Assembly: GCA_016858145.1 (NCBI GenBank)
Contig: JAEHOE010000078.1
Span: 541,144-605,143 of the forward strand
DNA length: 64,000 nt
From: Edaphochlamys debaryana
Taxonomy: Eukaryota; Chlorophyta; Chlorophyceae; Chlamydomonadales
Direction of reading: 5' to 3'
Shown: positions 1 to 12,200 of the stretch, piece after piece
How the letters are laid out: the number at the start of each line of letters is the position of its first letter
Numbering within the stretch: the stretch's first letter is position 1
Notes under the pieces: model-generated
Databases searched by the model: none
The model's input: the letters and a program-made list of their open reading frames with translations, nothing else
What the model was told of the DNA's origin: nothing
Position numbers and translations under genes: made by a program

Positions 1-56
1 CTCCCAGTGTCCTTACTCGAACCCCTGTTCCTTGCCTCCCGGCCCGTCCCTTGCAG

Positions 57-196
57 CCCTGAACGTGGCCGGCTGCTTCGAGGCCATTGACTTTGAGTGC
101 GCCGGCCAGGAGCTGGGCGAGGTGCTGAGCGCCCTGGCCTCCAACGCCCGCTGCGGCCTGGAGGGGCTGACACTGGTGCTCAGGGAGGCGCTCTGA
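57..196 (+). CDS. Terminal exon of an unrecognised gene
   Basis: A TTGCAG acceptor at 51-56 opens an exon in which two bases finish a codon and 45 codons follow before TGA at 194-196. The peptide begins LNVAGCFEAIDFECAG and ends LVLREAL. Leucine spacing is vaguely like a leucine-rich repeat end cap, but the piece is too short to assign a family. The rest of the gene lies before the window. The acceptor, the third-position G/C bias and a clean stop support the exon. A different-frame reading of 97-405 crosses the stop and has no coding signature. Confidence 0.6.
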
Positions 197-1607
197 GGGG
201 CCAATGCAATGTGCAGCTAGCTCTGAGGGGCGGCGGGATCTACACGTGGCGGGGGGCTCCGCCTGCCTCTGTCCCGGAGCATGGCAGGTACTGGGCAGCA
301 GCCCTGGCGCTGGTGGGTATTATTCTGATCTGCTCCCATGGTCCTCACAACCAGTGCCGCTTGTTACAGCGCCGCCATGCGCATGACGTCATGTACAATG
401 TGTGAAGGCGTTTTGCAATGTTGCATGCCCTGGGCTCTGTTGTGCCACGAGCACCGGGTACAGCAGGCGGGGTTGTATCGCCAATCTATCTAGGTACGCA
501 TTGACCTTTGCTGTTTATGTTCTTTATACAACTGTATGAGTGGCAACAAGAGTGGCCAGAAAGTAGACACGTCGGGATCTGTTTTACACTCCCTCCCGCG
601 GCACCCCGATAGATGGAGCACTTCTGTGTGCAACCCATTCGCACAGTAGTAGTTCATACAGCGAGGATGAACTCTGATGTACGTGCGTTGTCTGTTGCTG
701 GCAGGTGTTGGCTGCTTGCATGCTTCCGGGCGATAGCGGACAGGGCTTTGTGTGATGTGACACTGCCGCAGAGCTAGCGCCTACCTACCACCGCTACCAC
801 TATGTACATACCTTCTCTTACCGGCGCTGTGAATGCGCCGGACACGCCGGACACGTTGGCTTGCCCCAGCCTCCGCCGGCACGGCGGAGCAGGGGCTACG
901 GTTATGCAGTCACGTCGCAGGGCGCCCCGTTGGTGATTCATGCGAAATTGGATACCTTGGGTGTTCGGAAGTTCAAGCGTCGCTGACCCGCTGAGGGGCC
1001 CTCGCCGCCCCGTGCCGGCGGAGGCTGGGGCAAGCCACCCCCATGGGTCCGGGCCACAGGGTGTCTCTGTCGTCTGTCCTTACGTGTCCCCATCTGCACA
1101 ACGTCGCAAGGTGTCGTGCCCCACGTACAGTGCCCTGCAAGCAGCCTTCCGCCGCTCCTGGCCTGCGCCTGTAAGGCTGGGGCTGGGCGAGGGGTTGAAG
1201 CCTTCCGTGGGCAGGGAAGCGTGTGTCCCTCGCGGCGGCGGGGCGGGGGGCGGGGAGGGGCGCGGAAGAGGGGGCAGGGTGCGGCCCGCGGGGGAAGGGG
1301 ATGGGGCGGGCGGGGTGGGGATCGCGCAAGTGTGACGGGCGCGATGGGCCGCGAGTCACCGCAATACCCGCTTATACACACATCGGCGTCTTTCGCGTGC
1401 TCCTCGCACACAGCACCTGATGGCACGCGGACGCCCCTGACAGCCTTTCACGTTCGCAGACCAAAACCTGCCCGACAAGACGCGTATGCCATCGCCTTTA
1501 CACGCAGAAACCATCGTGCTTGACCTGCTTGCTTCATCAAGCCAACATACAACTCTGCGCCGGTCAACGCGTGACCGCCCGCATCCAATTGCTTCGACCT
1601 AGCCAAG
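197..1607. other. Gene-free interval: 3' UTR of the first gene and upstream region of MPI
   Basis: I see no exon-like reading frame here. A TGTAA motif at 1170-1174 could be the polyadenylation signal of the first gene, which would give a 3' UTR of about 1 kb, long but not extreme for this lineage. The stretch 1195-1320 is nearly pure G/C low complexity. The 5' UTR and promoter of the MPI gene must lie in the right-hand part, but I cannot place a TATA box or start site with confidence. Confidence 0.4.
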
Positions 1608-4600
1608 ATGCTTCAGCTCCGCTGCGCTGCGCAGAACTATGAGTGGGGCAGGAGAGCGGAGGAGAGCGAGGTGAGCTGCTACTGCGTCGCGTTTTCTTGA
1701 CGCGGTCCACAACCGCAAGCGAGGCTCTGTGTTGGGCCTCCTCTGCAATCAGCTGATCAACTCAATTGCATCGATAGGTGGCCAAGCTGGCGAAGGCGAA
1801 CGGCAGCGACATCGATGAATCCAAGCCCTTCGCAGAGCTCTGGTAAGGCCCCGGCGCCCGCGCTGCTGCCGGTGGGCTCTTCAGCCCGTCGAGATGAACT
1901 GGAATCCCGCTGGCCAGGCCCGACTCAGGAGCCGCGCCCGTGCCGATGCCTGCAACTCCCGCCTCAGGATGGGCGCGCACCCCACCTGCCCCTCCAAGCT
2001 CCAGTCCACCGGGGCTAGCCTCGCCTCCTGTCTGGAACGCTGCCCGCAGCTTCTTGGGGACAAGGTGGTGCGGCGCTTCGGCGCGCAGCTGCCCTTCCTC
2101 TTCAAGGCAAGCGCGGCTCCCGCAAGTTGCCGCAACGCCCCGCTGCCTTGAGTAACGCCTGCGCCCTGCGGCCCCCCCCTCCACGCCCCCCACCCCCCAC
2201 CCCACCCCCCGCACCCCGCACCCCGCACCCCGCACCCCACCCCCCGCGCCCCACCCCCCGCACCCCGCACCCCTGCTACCCCCCGACCCACATCCCCACA
2301 AATACATCCGCCACCACCACCCCCCGCGCTCCAGGTGCTTAGCGTCAACAAGGCGCTGTCCATCCAGTCCCACCCGGACAAGCAGCTGGCGGAGCGGCTG
2401 CACGCGGAGCACCCCAAGGTGGGGCGGGGGCTGGGGAGCCGGCGGCACGGGCTGGGCCCCCTCTGGGCCTGCCTTGGGCCTGGGCCTGGGCCTGCACCTG
2501 GGCCTGCCTCGAAGCCTGTCCGGGCAGCCGAAACTCCGTGGCTCTCTGTCGCGCGGGGAGGGCTTCACCGGGTCAGCGGGCTCAGCGGCGCACACGCGCA
2601 CCCGGCCCTTCTCCTCTCCCCCCTGCAATCGCCCTGTCCCCCCCTTCCTCCCCTTCCCCCCTCCCTCCCCCACTCCCCCTCTCCCCCTGCCTCTCTCGCA
2701 GCTGTACGCCGACCCCAACCACAAGCCCGAGATGGCTCTGGCGCTGAGCGACTTTGAGGCGCTGTGCGGCTTCGCGTCCACGCAGGAGCTGCAGGTGGGG
2801 GGGGCGGAGGGGGCTGGGGGGGGGGGAAGCAGGGGGGGAGAGCGTGTGTGGGGCAACCCCGCGTGCCAAGGCTTAGGACCAGCTCGCTCCTCACTTTGAC
2901 GCCCCCGCCTCCCCTCCTACCCCTCCCTCCCGTCCTCAACCCCCCCCCCCAAACCAGGACCGGCTCCGTGGGGTGCCCGAGCTGGCCTCCCTGGTGGGCC
3001 CCCAGGCGGCGGGGGCGCTGCTGGCGCTGGAGCCGGGGTCGGGGGCGGGGGAGGAGGCCAAGCAGGTGGGTTTGGGTGTGGGTGTGTGGGAAGGCGGCCG
3101 GGGGGCGGGGCGGGTGAGGGAGTCGGGGTGTGCGGGTGGTGGGGGGGAGACCTAGGGTCAGGGGCTGGGGCCCAGGGGGCGTGCGGGCGGGGGTATGGGT
3201 ATCAGTGGTGGGGTGTTGGGCTGCGGTGGTCCGCGGCTGTGCTGGTGCTGTGGAGCTGGTGGCAGGGGGACCGGTGGGAGCCGGGCGGGATGGAGAGCGG
3301 CCGGCCCCTGCACCAGAGCGGCGCTGCTCCCCGTCTGCAACAGCAGGCATAGGGGGTTTGTGGGGGCATCTCCCACCTCCAAGGTGGGCCGGCAGACGCA
3401 GGGGGCGATGCTGTGGGGAAGGGGTGCAGCGGGTCAGGGGCGGGGCTCCGTCCATGCCGGCGAGCCGCAGCCTGGCAGTCGCTGCCTGGCGCCTCTGTCA
3501 GTGCGGGTTAGGAGCGAGTATGGGTCCCCTCGCAGGCAGCCACCCTCCCACAGTGCCTGCCTGCTCCTTCCTCCTCCCGCCCCCAACCCGGGCCGCTCGC
3601 GTCGTCCCCCCTTCCCTCACCCGCCTGCCACCCTCCCCCTCCCCCTCCCCCCCAAAGGCGCTCCGCACGGCCTTCACGCGGCTCATGACCGCCAGCCCCG
3701 AGGCGGTGACGGGGGCGGTGCGGAGCCTGGTGGAGCGGCTGAAGCGGGAGCAGGTGCGGGGGGGTGGTTGCGTGGGGTGTTCCTAGTGCGGGGGTGGCTA
3801 GTGCAGGGCGCAAAGCGGAGGCAGCCCGCCCGTCATTCTGTGGGGCGCGTGAGCTTGGGGCGCCGGAGGGGTGCGACGTGGGTGGGACGGAGCGGCGCGG
3901 GGGTGGGAGGGCGCGGACTCGAGATGGCGGGGCCGGGCTGGCGGCGGCCCTCAGTCTAGGCCCGATGCCTGTCCCGTGGCCGTGGCTCATAGACATGGAG
4001 AGGGGGCGGTGCCCCTGAGTTCCTGCCCAGGGGTTGCTGGGACGGGCGCGATCCCAGCGGGGTACGGTGCCCGGGGTGTGGCAGCGACACGCCTGCATGG
4101 CTCCTGGAACCGGCAACCGAGCCCCGAGCTTCTTCCACGTGTCGATCGGCCCCTCCCCTCCCTCCCCCCCTCCTCCTCCGCCTCCAGGACTCGGGCACCG
4201 CCCTCTCCCCCCACGAGGCCCTGGCACTGCGCCTCAACACCCAGTTCCCGGACGACGTGGGCGTGTTCTCGGCCTTCTTCCTAAACCTGGTGGGTGGGAT
4301 GGTTGGGGGTACCGCGGGTGGTGGGGTGGGGTGGGGTGGGGCGGCGGGGGACGGGCAAGGCGGGCCAGGGAGGAAGCGGAGCGGAAGGAATGAAGCGCAT
4401 GGTGCACAGCCCCCATGCCCTCGCCCGAGCCTGCTTTTCCCCGCCCATCCCCGCTCAGCCCGCTCTGCCCATCCCCTTTGCCTCCCTCCCACACCCCACC
4501 ACCCCCACCTCCCACCTCCCCACCCCACCCCAGGTGACGCTGCCCCCGGGCCACGCCATCTACCTCCCCGCCAACGAGCCCCACGCCTACCTGGCGGGCG

Positions 4601-5169
4601 AGCTGGTCGAGTGCATGGCGGCATCAGACAACGTCATCCGAGCGGGACTCACGCCCAAGTTCAAGCACGCCGAGGTGCTGTGCGATTCGCTGACGTACCG
4701 CCAGGGCCCACCCGACGTTCTGACCGGCACCCCCGCCGGCCCCCCCGGCCTCACGCTGTACCGGCCGCCTTTCGAGGAGTTCGAGATCCACCGAATCCAG
4801 GCCGACTCGTCCGGATCTGGATCTGGGTCGGGGGCGGGGTCCATGACACTGCCCGCCTCCGGCGGGCCGCGGATCCTGCTGGTCACGGCCGGCGAGGCCG
4901 AGGCGGGGGTGGTGGGGCCCCTGCCTGAGGCCCTCGAACTAGTACCCGAGATTGAGCGGAGCGGGGCGCTCCGGAGGGGCAGCATCGTGCTGATTGCGCC
5001 TGGGGTGGAGGTGGCGCTGCGGCGGGCGGAGGGGCTGGAGGGGTGGGTGGCGGCGGTGAACGGTGCCTTCCTGGCGCTGGCGGAGGCGCTGCCAGAGGCC
5101 CCGGCGGGCGAGGCGGTAGCGGCGGAGGCGGAGGTGGAGGTGGCGGCGGAGGTGGAGGCCGCGAGGTAG
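1608..5169 (+). CDS. MPI: Mannose-6-phosphate isomerase, type I
   Basis: Interconverts fructose-6-phosphate and mannose-6-phosphate, feeding GDP-mannose, glycan and ascorbate synthesis; zinc-dependent and cytosolic in its family. Nine exons: 1608-1670, 1778-1842, 1968-2106, 2335-2418, 2702-2794, 2958-3065, 3658-3753, 4188-4289, 4534-5169, giving about 461 aa. Seen directly: N-terminal LRCAAQNYEWG, ELWMGAHP, the zinc-ligand motif QSHPDK, the HKPEMALAL glutamate motif, the cupin motif NEPHAYL with its histidine, and the active-site arginine in VIRAGLTPKFKH. All type I signatures are present and the length fits the family. Intron 3 uses a GC donor (AAG|GCAAGC at 2107). An acidic, Ala-rich tail after about residue 350 is an algal elaboration. 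The start is the first ATG and the conserved N-terminus follows directly. Confidence 0.96.
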
Positions 5170-5808
5170 CGGGGCGGTGGGCAGGGTGTGGAGCGGGGTT
5201 TGGAGGGTGGAAGGGGGCGAGGGAGGTGTGGGGCTATGCATTGACTGACTGTCACGACAGGGGGCCAGCAGCGACAGTCTGGAGGCGCTGCAGACTTCTC
5301 TCTTTTTGCACAAGGAAGGTTACTGGATGATTGATTGACCAAATGGGGCATACGTGGACGGCGCTGTGCTGATCGAACTCGGAGCGAGGGGGCCGACGGT
5401 TTGAAGGAGGGCGGGGACATGGCCGAGACGGCGGAAACATGGCCGGACATGGCCGAGCGTGCCTGAAGCGACACGCCTGGAAGCAATTACGGGATGGTAG
5501 AACGCGTGCCTGTGTACGCGTGGCTCCTGAAGTGCCGGGGCCTCCGTCGCTGGTGAGCTAATTCCGGTGACCTTCCATTGAAGCGGGTCGTCTTCCTACC
5601 CGCGGTTCAGGACACTTTGCATCCCTTGCGATAACTCACAGCAGCTGCGTTAACCTGTACACGCCCACTACTGCACGCTGTGACGCGCACTGCAAGTACA
5701 TTTGCGCATGCGCTTCAGCCATTCAGGACACCGCTACCGCGTACGCCGGCTAGCGCGTTCTCGAGTTTTGACAACTAATCAGGAGTCAGCTGCGATCAAG
5801 TCTGGCGC

Positions 5809-5813
5809 TGTAA
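5809..5813 (+). other. TGTAA polyadenylation signal for MPI
   Basis: TGTAA lies about 640 nt after the MPI stop and about 100 nt before the next start codon. TGTAA is the usual green-algal polyadenylation motif. I see no better candidate between the two genes. Confidence 0.5.
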
Positions 5814-5909
5814 CAGCGAGGCAATTTAGAATGGCGACGCATCAGCCGCGGTAGCTTGCGCCCGCGACGCCGGATATGTGCTCACGCCGTGCTGGGTGCC
5901 TACTGAGGC

Positions 5910-8900
5910 ATGGAAGCACGTGGCCCGTCTGGGCCCCCTCGTCCTCCTGGCGGTTTGGGCACAAGTCTGGGGCCCCTGCCATCCGCCATCCGCGGAGCGG
6001 CGCCCAGCCCTCCTCGTGGCCGGCCTGATGACTCTCACCGCGAAGGCTCGCAGAGCGGCATGGGGAATGGCTCATTCTACCACGCCTCGCTCAGCGGCCC
6101 GCTGCCGACCTCTGGCGGGTCCATCGAGCCCATCGCCAGCGCCTTCCGCTGCGTCCAACTCGGCGAGCCCTCAGTCAGCGGAAGCCCAGCAGGGGCGGCC
6201 TCACGCGGCAGCAGCAGTCGCAGCAGCAAGCCACCCCTGCTGGAGCTGCCTGCCCTTCCCTCCGCGGGCAGTGTCAGCGTCGGCATCCCCAGCATGCCGT
6301 CCTCCGCCGGCGGAAATGCCGTCAGCGTCGCGGCTTCCACTGGGCCCACAGGTGTGACTCTGGCGTTTCTAGAGTCCCTCAAGGCTGCCTGCCGCCAAGG
6401 AGCTACCCTGCGCGACGTCTTCCGCACGACCGTCCTGCCTGCGACGCGGGGCTCGCGGTGCGCTTACGTAAGCCTACTCAACCACGAGCACCGCGGCCGG
6501 CCATCTGCCGTACTGCTGGCGGGCTGGGACGAGCGCCTTAGTGATGTCGTGGACTGCCTGTCGGACTACGTGGCGGCCGCCACTTCAGCGGTGGCGGCGT
6601 GGGGTGGCGGCGGGTCGCACCGGCGGGGCACGTTTGACGGAGGCGAGCCGCCGCACGTGCCGCCGCCGACGGCGGCGGTGGCGGCGGCGGCGGACCCTGG
6701 CTTCGCGGTGTGGCTGGACCTGCTCGCCATAAACTTCCATGCGACGGGCCTCGGCATGACCGGATCGGTATCGTCGGCGGCGGCGGCAGGGCCGCCGACG
6801 GCAGCGGCGCTGGCGGCGGCGCGCACCCGGCCGGGCAGCAAGTGAGTGCCTCCCTTGGGGCTGAGCACGAGGGAAGCGCCCGCGCGACCCTGCCGCCCCT
6901 TCCCTCCCGCCCTCCTCTCCTGCCCTCTACCATCCCCGCCCCACCCTTCCCATCTCCTGACCCCTTCCCCGCGCCATCCTTCGTTCCACCCACTCTCCTG
7001 CCCCTGCCTCCGTGCCGGCAGGCCGCCGACGCCCACCGCCGACGGTCCCACTCTGGAGCGAGCCCGCGCGCTGCCGGCGGCCGTGGCCGCCACACGCCTG
7101 GTCCTGCTGCTCCCCGGGGCGCAGGGGGGGGCGCTGCGGGAGCACCCCGTGTCCCTGGCGGTGTGGCACGCACTGCGGGGCCGGGGCGTGGCGGCGGCGG
7201 GGGCGGCGGCGGCGGCGGCAGGGGTGGCGGCGGCGGGGGCAGGGGGTGCGTCGACGCTGGCGATCCTGCCGCCGGCGGATTTGGACGTGGGGCTGGTGCA
7301 GGTGAGGGGCGGGGCTGGGGGCCGGGGGGGAGGAGAGGGGTATGTGAGGGCGTGTGTGTGTTCTGGGGTCGGATGATGGCGAGGCGTGCCAGTGGCAGAT
7401 CTGGATGTGGGGCTGGTGCAGGTGAGGGGCGGGGCGGGGGTGAAGGGAGGGAGGGGGAGACGGGGGATCGTGATGAAGGGGGTGCAGGGGTGTGGGGCGG
7501 GGCGCGTGGGGTTTGGGGGGGGGGGGTGCGGGGAAGACTGCAGCAGCCGGAAAGACTGCAGGCCCAGAAGTGCAGGTGAGGGCTTGAGTGCGGGTGCGGG
7601 TGCAGTTGAGGGGCAGTGGGTAAGGCTGTGATGGGTCCAGATAGCAGGGGACAGCTTTGAACGGCGTTGCTGCTCGCCCGGAGCCTGATCCAATGAGGCT
7701 GCCCACACCGGCCCCCGCCGCAGGCCGCGTATGAGAGCCTCACGGTCACGGTGTCTGCCAAGGCATCGGAGGACTTCGCCTCCCCCGCCCTGTCCAGCCA
7801 CCCCAGCTTCACCTCCCACAGCAGCTTCTCCACAGCTTCCGCCATCGGCGGATCGAGCTTCACGGGCGGCGGCGGCGGCGGCAGCATCGGAGCCGTCATC
7901 GACAGCGCTGCCGCCGCGGCGGCGGCGGCCGCGGCCGCGGCGGCGCGGGCCCGCATGAGCCCTGACCGGGTTGCGATGCGTGCGATGCGTGAGGGGGCGT
8001 CGGCGGCGTCGGCGGCTGCCATCGCCGCCGCCAGCGATCCGCAGCCAGGCAAGACCGTGCGGGAGGGCCTGGCGGCAGCGGCCATGGCGACGGCGGGAGA
8101 GCTCCTTTCGCGCCCCGTCGGCGGCAGCGCCACGGCGGCGGCCATGGCCGCCGCTGCAGCCGCCGCCGCTGGCGGCGACGGTGGCAGGGGCTCGTTACCG
8201 CCGCCGCCGGCGTTGCGGTATGCCCGACTGAGTGACACTGGGCCGCAGCCGCCGTCGCTGCCGCTAGCGCCGCACCCGCCGGGGCACCCGCCGTCGCCGC
8301 CGCCGCCGTCGGCGTCGCCGCCGCGGCGGCCGCCGGCGTCCGCGACGGGGCGTGCGCCACGGCCGCCGATGCTGCTGACGTCACCCGGCGGCGACGGCGG
8401 CGTGCTGCCGTCACCCAAGTCCCTGACGGCGAACGGCACCCTGCCGCCGCCGCCGTCGGGGCGACGCGCCGGCCACGCCTCCTCCAGTACCCCGGGCGAG
8501 ATCATGTACAACGCTGGGTCGCCGCCCACAGCACTTACGGTCGCTTCATCTCTGGACGACGACACGGGATCGCCAGAACGGGACGGTGGCGGCCGCGGCA
8601 GCGGCGGCGGCGGCGGCGATGCAGGCGCGGCCCGGCGGCCCCGCGGCCTGGCGCCGCTGGCGGAGGCGGAGGCGGTGTGCAGTCCGCGGGCGGCGGCGCT
8701 GCGGACATCGTCACGTGAGTGGGCTGTTAAGGTTGACAGCGTGTCTCGGTTGCGGGGATGAGTGTTAAGGGGATGCCTATGGAAGCGGGGCCCTGGACAA
8801 AGGAGCGAGGAGTGGGCGCTAAAGGGCGGAAGTGTGTGTCGGTTGAGAAACAGAGTCCAGGAACTGCTAGGGCCAGGGCCCTGGCCTAGGGCCAGGGCCC

Positions 8901-11900
8901 TGGCCTAGGGCCAGGGGGGCTGTTGTCGGGGGCCGTGAAACACGGAGCAAGGAGTGGGCGGGCAGTCTTCCGAGGGTTCACCCGCGACACCCCGTGCCCC
9001 TCGCCCAAGCTGGGCGCCGAAGCTCTCATCCAACTTGGGGAATGGGGATGCGGTGCCGTGTGGCGCGCGGCGCGAGAGCGCACAGCCCCTCCTTGCCGAG
9101 ATGCTGAGATTGCTGACCCACCCGAGTCTGGCCCTCCTTTCCCCCACAGCTGCGCCCTGGGAGCTGCAGCCGCTGCCCTCCCCCAATCGCCATGGGGCGG
9201 GCCGCAGCAACGACCCCGGCCGGGCGGCACAGGGGCCCACCGGCGGCGGCGGCGGCGGCAGCCTCGCGCCGCTGCCCCCCGGCGGCCGCCTGCCGACGCT
9301 CGGCGTCTCCGTCAGCTCGCCGCTGCGTCTGCGGCGGTCGAGCGAGGAGGCCGGCGCCGACGCGGCAGGGGCGGCGGCGCCGTCACCGCGGCTGCGGCCG
9401 CCGGCGGCGCCGCTGCCGACGGTGCCGTCGTCGCCGCGGCGGCCGGCTGCGTCGGCGTCGGTGCCTCTGCCGCCGCCGCTGGCCTACCCTGGCGGCGGCG
9501 AACGCGCCAGCGGCAGCGGCAGCGTCGCCGGCGCCCCCGTCGGCGTCATCATCGGCGGCGGCGGCGGCGCCGATACCGACGGCGACGGCGACGCCGAGGA
9601 GGACCTGGCGGCGCTGCTCCGTGAGCCCGCCACCCGCATCCCCGCCGACGGCGGCCGCGGCCTGCAGCGGCCGCCGCCGGCGCCGTCCGTTCCGCCAGGG
9701 CCGCCGTCGGCGGCGGCGGCGGCACGGCCGTCGCCGTGGGCTGCCGCCTCCGCAGGCTCGGCCCCCGACATGTCGGTCCTGGCGGCCAGCAGGCCGCTGC
9801 CGCCAGAGCTGGGGCGGTTGGTCGGTATGGGGCGCCTGCTGGCCGCGCTGGGCCACGCCGCGACCGGCGCGCGCCTCGCAAAGCACGCATTTCACGCCTG
9901 CCGTGGCGCGCGTGGCGCGACGCACCCCGACACGGGCCGCATCGCGATCGCGCTGGGGCAGCTCCTGCACGCGGCGGCATCGCAGGCCGCGGCGGCGGCG
10001 GCGGCGCAGCAGGCGGCGGCGGCGCTGGGCCGCCCCGGCAGCATCGCCGTCCGCGCCGCCGCCGCCGCCGCCGCAGGCGGCGGCGGCGCGGGCCCAGGCT
10101 CCGCCGCCGGCTCGCCGGCCTCCCCCGCTGGCCTCCCCCTAGCCTCCTCCCCGTCCACCTCGGGGGCCCTGTCCGGCGGCCTGGGTGCCGGCATGATTCG
10201 CGTCAGCTCCGCCGCCGCCCTCTCCTCCCTCGCCGCCGCCGCGCCCGGCTCGCCACCGCTATCCGCCGCCATGGCGGCGGCGGGCAGCCCCGCCGCCGCC
10301 GCCGCCGCCGCCGCGCCGGCTCCGTCGGAGGACGCCGAGGCGCTGCTGCGGGGCGGCCTGGCCACCCTGGAGCGATTCCTGGGCACGGAGGCGGAGGAGG
10401 TGCTAGCGGGACGGCAGGCGCTCGCCGCGGTGCTGTCAGCGGCGGGCAGGTGGGGCTTCATGTTGCTCAGCATGATCTGTCATGTCGTTACTTTGCGGGA
10501 GCTCTGCGTTGAGTCGGGTACCATGTGCAGGAGTTCATTTTGGTGGTGCTTTGGCTGCAAGCGGCTGCCGCGAGCCGTGACTATCGCGCATGCCCCCAAC
10601 GTGCATGCCCCGCGCCCCTCCTCCCGCAAACCACCACCAGCCAGGCACGGCGACGCAGCCTCCTCCTGTGCCCCGGTGCCCCTGTAACCCCCCGCGCCAT
10701 CCCCGCATGCCTCTTCCTTACATGTTCCCTTCTTACCGGCTCCGCCATCCCCTTTTCGTAACCACCAGGCACGACGATGCGGCCTCCCTGCTGCAGAGAG
10801 CGCTGTCGCATCGCTCCGTGCGCGCCCGGCCGCCGGGCCCGGCGGCGCTGGCGGCGGGTCTAGAGCTGGCGGCGGCGCTGGCGGCGGCGGGGCGCTGCGC
10901 CGAGGCACGTCGCACGCTGGCGGCGCAGCTCGCCTTTCTGGAGCAGGAGGAGGAGGAGGCGGCCATAGCGAACGCCACCGCCGCCGCCGCTGCGTCGCGG
11001 GCCCGGTCGGTGCCGCTGGCGCTGGCGCTGGCGGAGGATGGCGGCGGCGGCAGCATCGCCGGAGCTCGGCCGGGAGCGGGCGGGAGAGGAGAGGGGAGTG
11101 ACAGCGTTGCCAGTCCCTCGATCTCGCCGCCCGGGGCCGGCGGCGGCGGCAGGCAGCTGACGGCACTCAAGCGGGAGGAGATGCTGGTGGGCCGGGGTGT
11201 GCGGAAGAGGGTGTGCTGCTCATGACAGCCAGTGTTGACATGTGGACGGAGCGACTGGGGGCGGCTGGGTTGACGCGGGCGGGGCTCCGCTGTTGTGCAC
11301 AGAGTGCGGCGCGATGCGGGGCATCTCTACTGCCGCGCTTGCTGCTGCCCGGGCGTGGGCCCCTGCGGCCCCCATCGCGCACTACTGCGCTAACGACCTC
11401 CAACCCGCCCCGGCATGCATTGCGGCACCCGCCGGGCCCGGCTCCCTCCCCCTGCGCGCTCCACTCCTCTCACCGCCTCCCCTCGGCCCTGCTCCACCCT
11501 ACCCCGGCCCCTCCCTGGCCCCCCCCAGGCCCGAACGGCGCACGCCCTGGCGGCATTGGAGGAGGGCGCGGGGCGGCCGGAGCCAGCGCTGGGGCTGTAC
11601 CGCCGGGCGGCAGAGGTATGCGCGGGGGCTTGGATGGGCAGCAGACCAACAGAGGGCGCGGGCGGGAATAAGAAGCGGGAGGGGGGCGTCAGGGCTCAGA
11701 GCCGAGAAGGGGCCTCCCTCAGGCGGAGCTTCGCCGGAAGACCTGCTCCGACGTTCGCGCTGAACCCGCTTCCATTCCTCAATGCGCCCCAGGGTTATAC
11801 TTCAGTGTACGGCACCCGCCATCCAATTACCGCCGGCGTCACGGTCTCCTTGGCGATGCTGCTGGCGGGCGCGAAAAGGTACGTAGCTACGGGTGCACGT

Positions 11901-12200
11901 AGCGGGTATGTGGGGTCGCGCGGCAGGTTCATGCAACGGCACGGCCTTCTATGGATGATCACGTCAGCTCACTACACGCTCTGTCGTGACGCCTCACCGC
12001 CACCCCCGCCCATGGCCGTGCTGTGCAGGTACGGCGAGGCGGTTGAGTCACTGCGTGCCGTACTGGACGTGTACCTGGAGCTGTACGGCCCGCACCACCC
12101 AACCACTAGCCGGGTCAGCCGCCGCCTGGGGGACGTGGAGGAGGCAATGGAGGAGGAGGGGGAGGGTGTGGGGGAGGGGCCGGGGCCCCTGGGCGGCTGA
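5910..12200 (+). CDS. Large TIR-like / kinesin-light-chain-type TPR protein
   Basis: Eight exons: 5910-6841, 7022-7301, 7724-8714, 9150-10449, 10769-11186, 11529-11615, 11793-11878, 12029-12200; all phases agree, about 1421 aa. ATG 5910 follows an in-frame TGA at 5904. Residues about 150-430 resemble the TIR-like fold seen in many algal and protist multidomain proteins: SRCAYVSLL, then VWLDLLAINFHATG (the usual W-[IL]-D-x-x-x-[VI]-N-x-H strand), then ATRLVLLLPG and a LTVTVSAKASEDF end. A long Ala/Gly/Pro-rich linker follows. From about residue 975 to the end come tetratricopeptide helices of the kinesin-light-chain type, with the hallmark HPDTGRIAIALGQLL, HPITAGVTVSLAMLL and HHPTTSRVSRRLGDVEEA. 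Family knowledge suggests a signalling or scaffold role; the ligand or enzyme activity is unknown. The TIR assignment is inferred from motif order, the TPRs are clear. Confidence 0.8.
7271..7440 (+). repeat. 120-bp-offset duplication of an exon end and splice donor in intron 2
   Basis: The last bases of exon 2 plus the donor and following intron (7271-7320) recur at 7391-7440, exactly 120 bp downstream. The block that starts ggctggtgcag|gtgagg is identical in both. The second copy sits inside the intron and presents a decoy GTGAGG donor. Confidence 0.9.
8867..8918. repeat. 19-bp self-complementary tandem repeat in an intron
   Basis: The unit ctagggccagggccctggc occurs at 8867 and 8886 and in part at 8905. 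Each unit is nearly palindromic, so the RNA could fold into small hairpins. It lies in the intron between exons 3 and 4 of the TIR-like/TPR gene. Confidence 0.85.

Noticed and set aside
6538..8565. A 675-codon open frame on the minus strand
   Set aside because: It is the complement of the GC-rich, Ala/Gly-coding exons of the TIR-like/TPR gene; composition is Pro/Arg/Ala noise without motifs.
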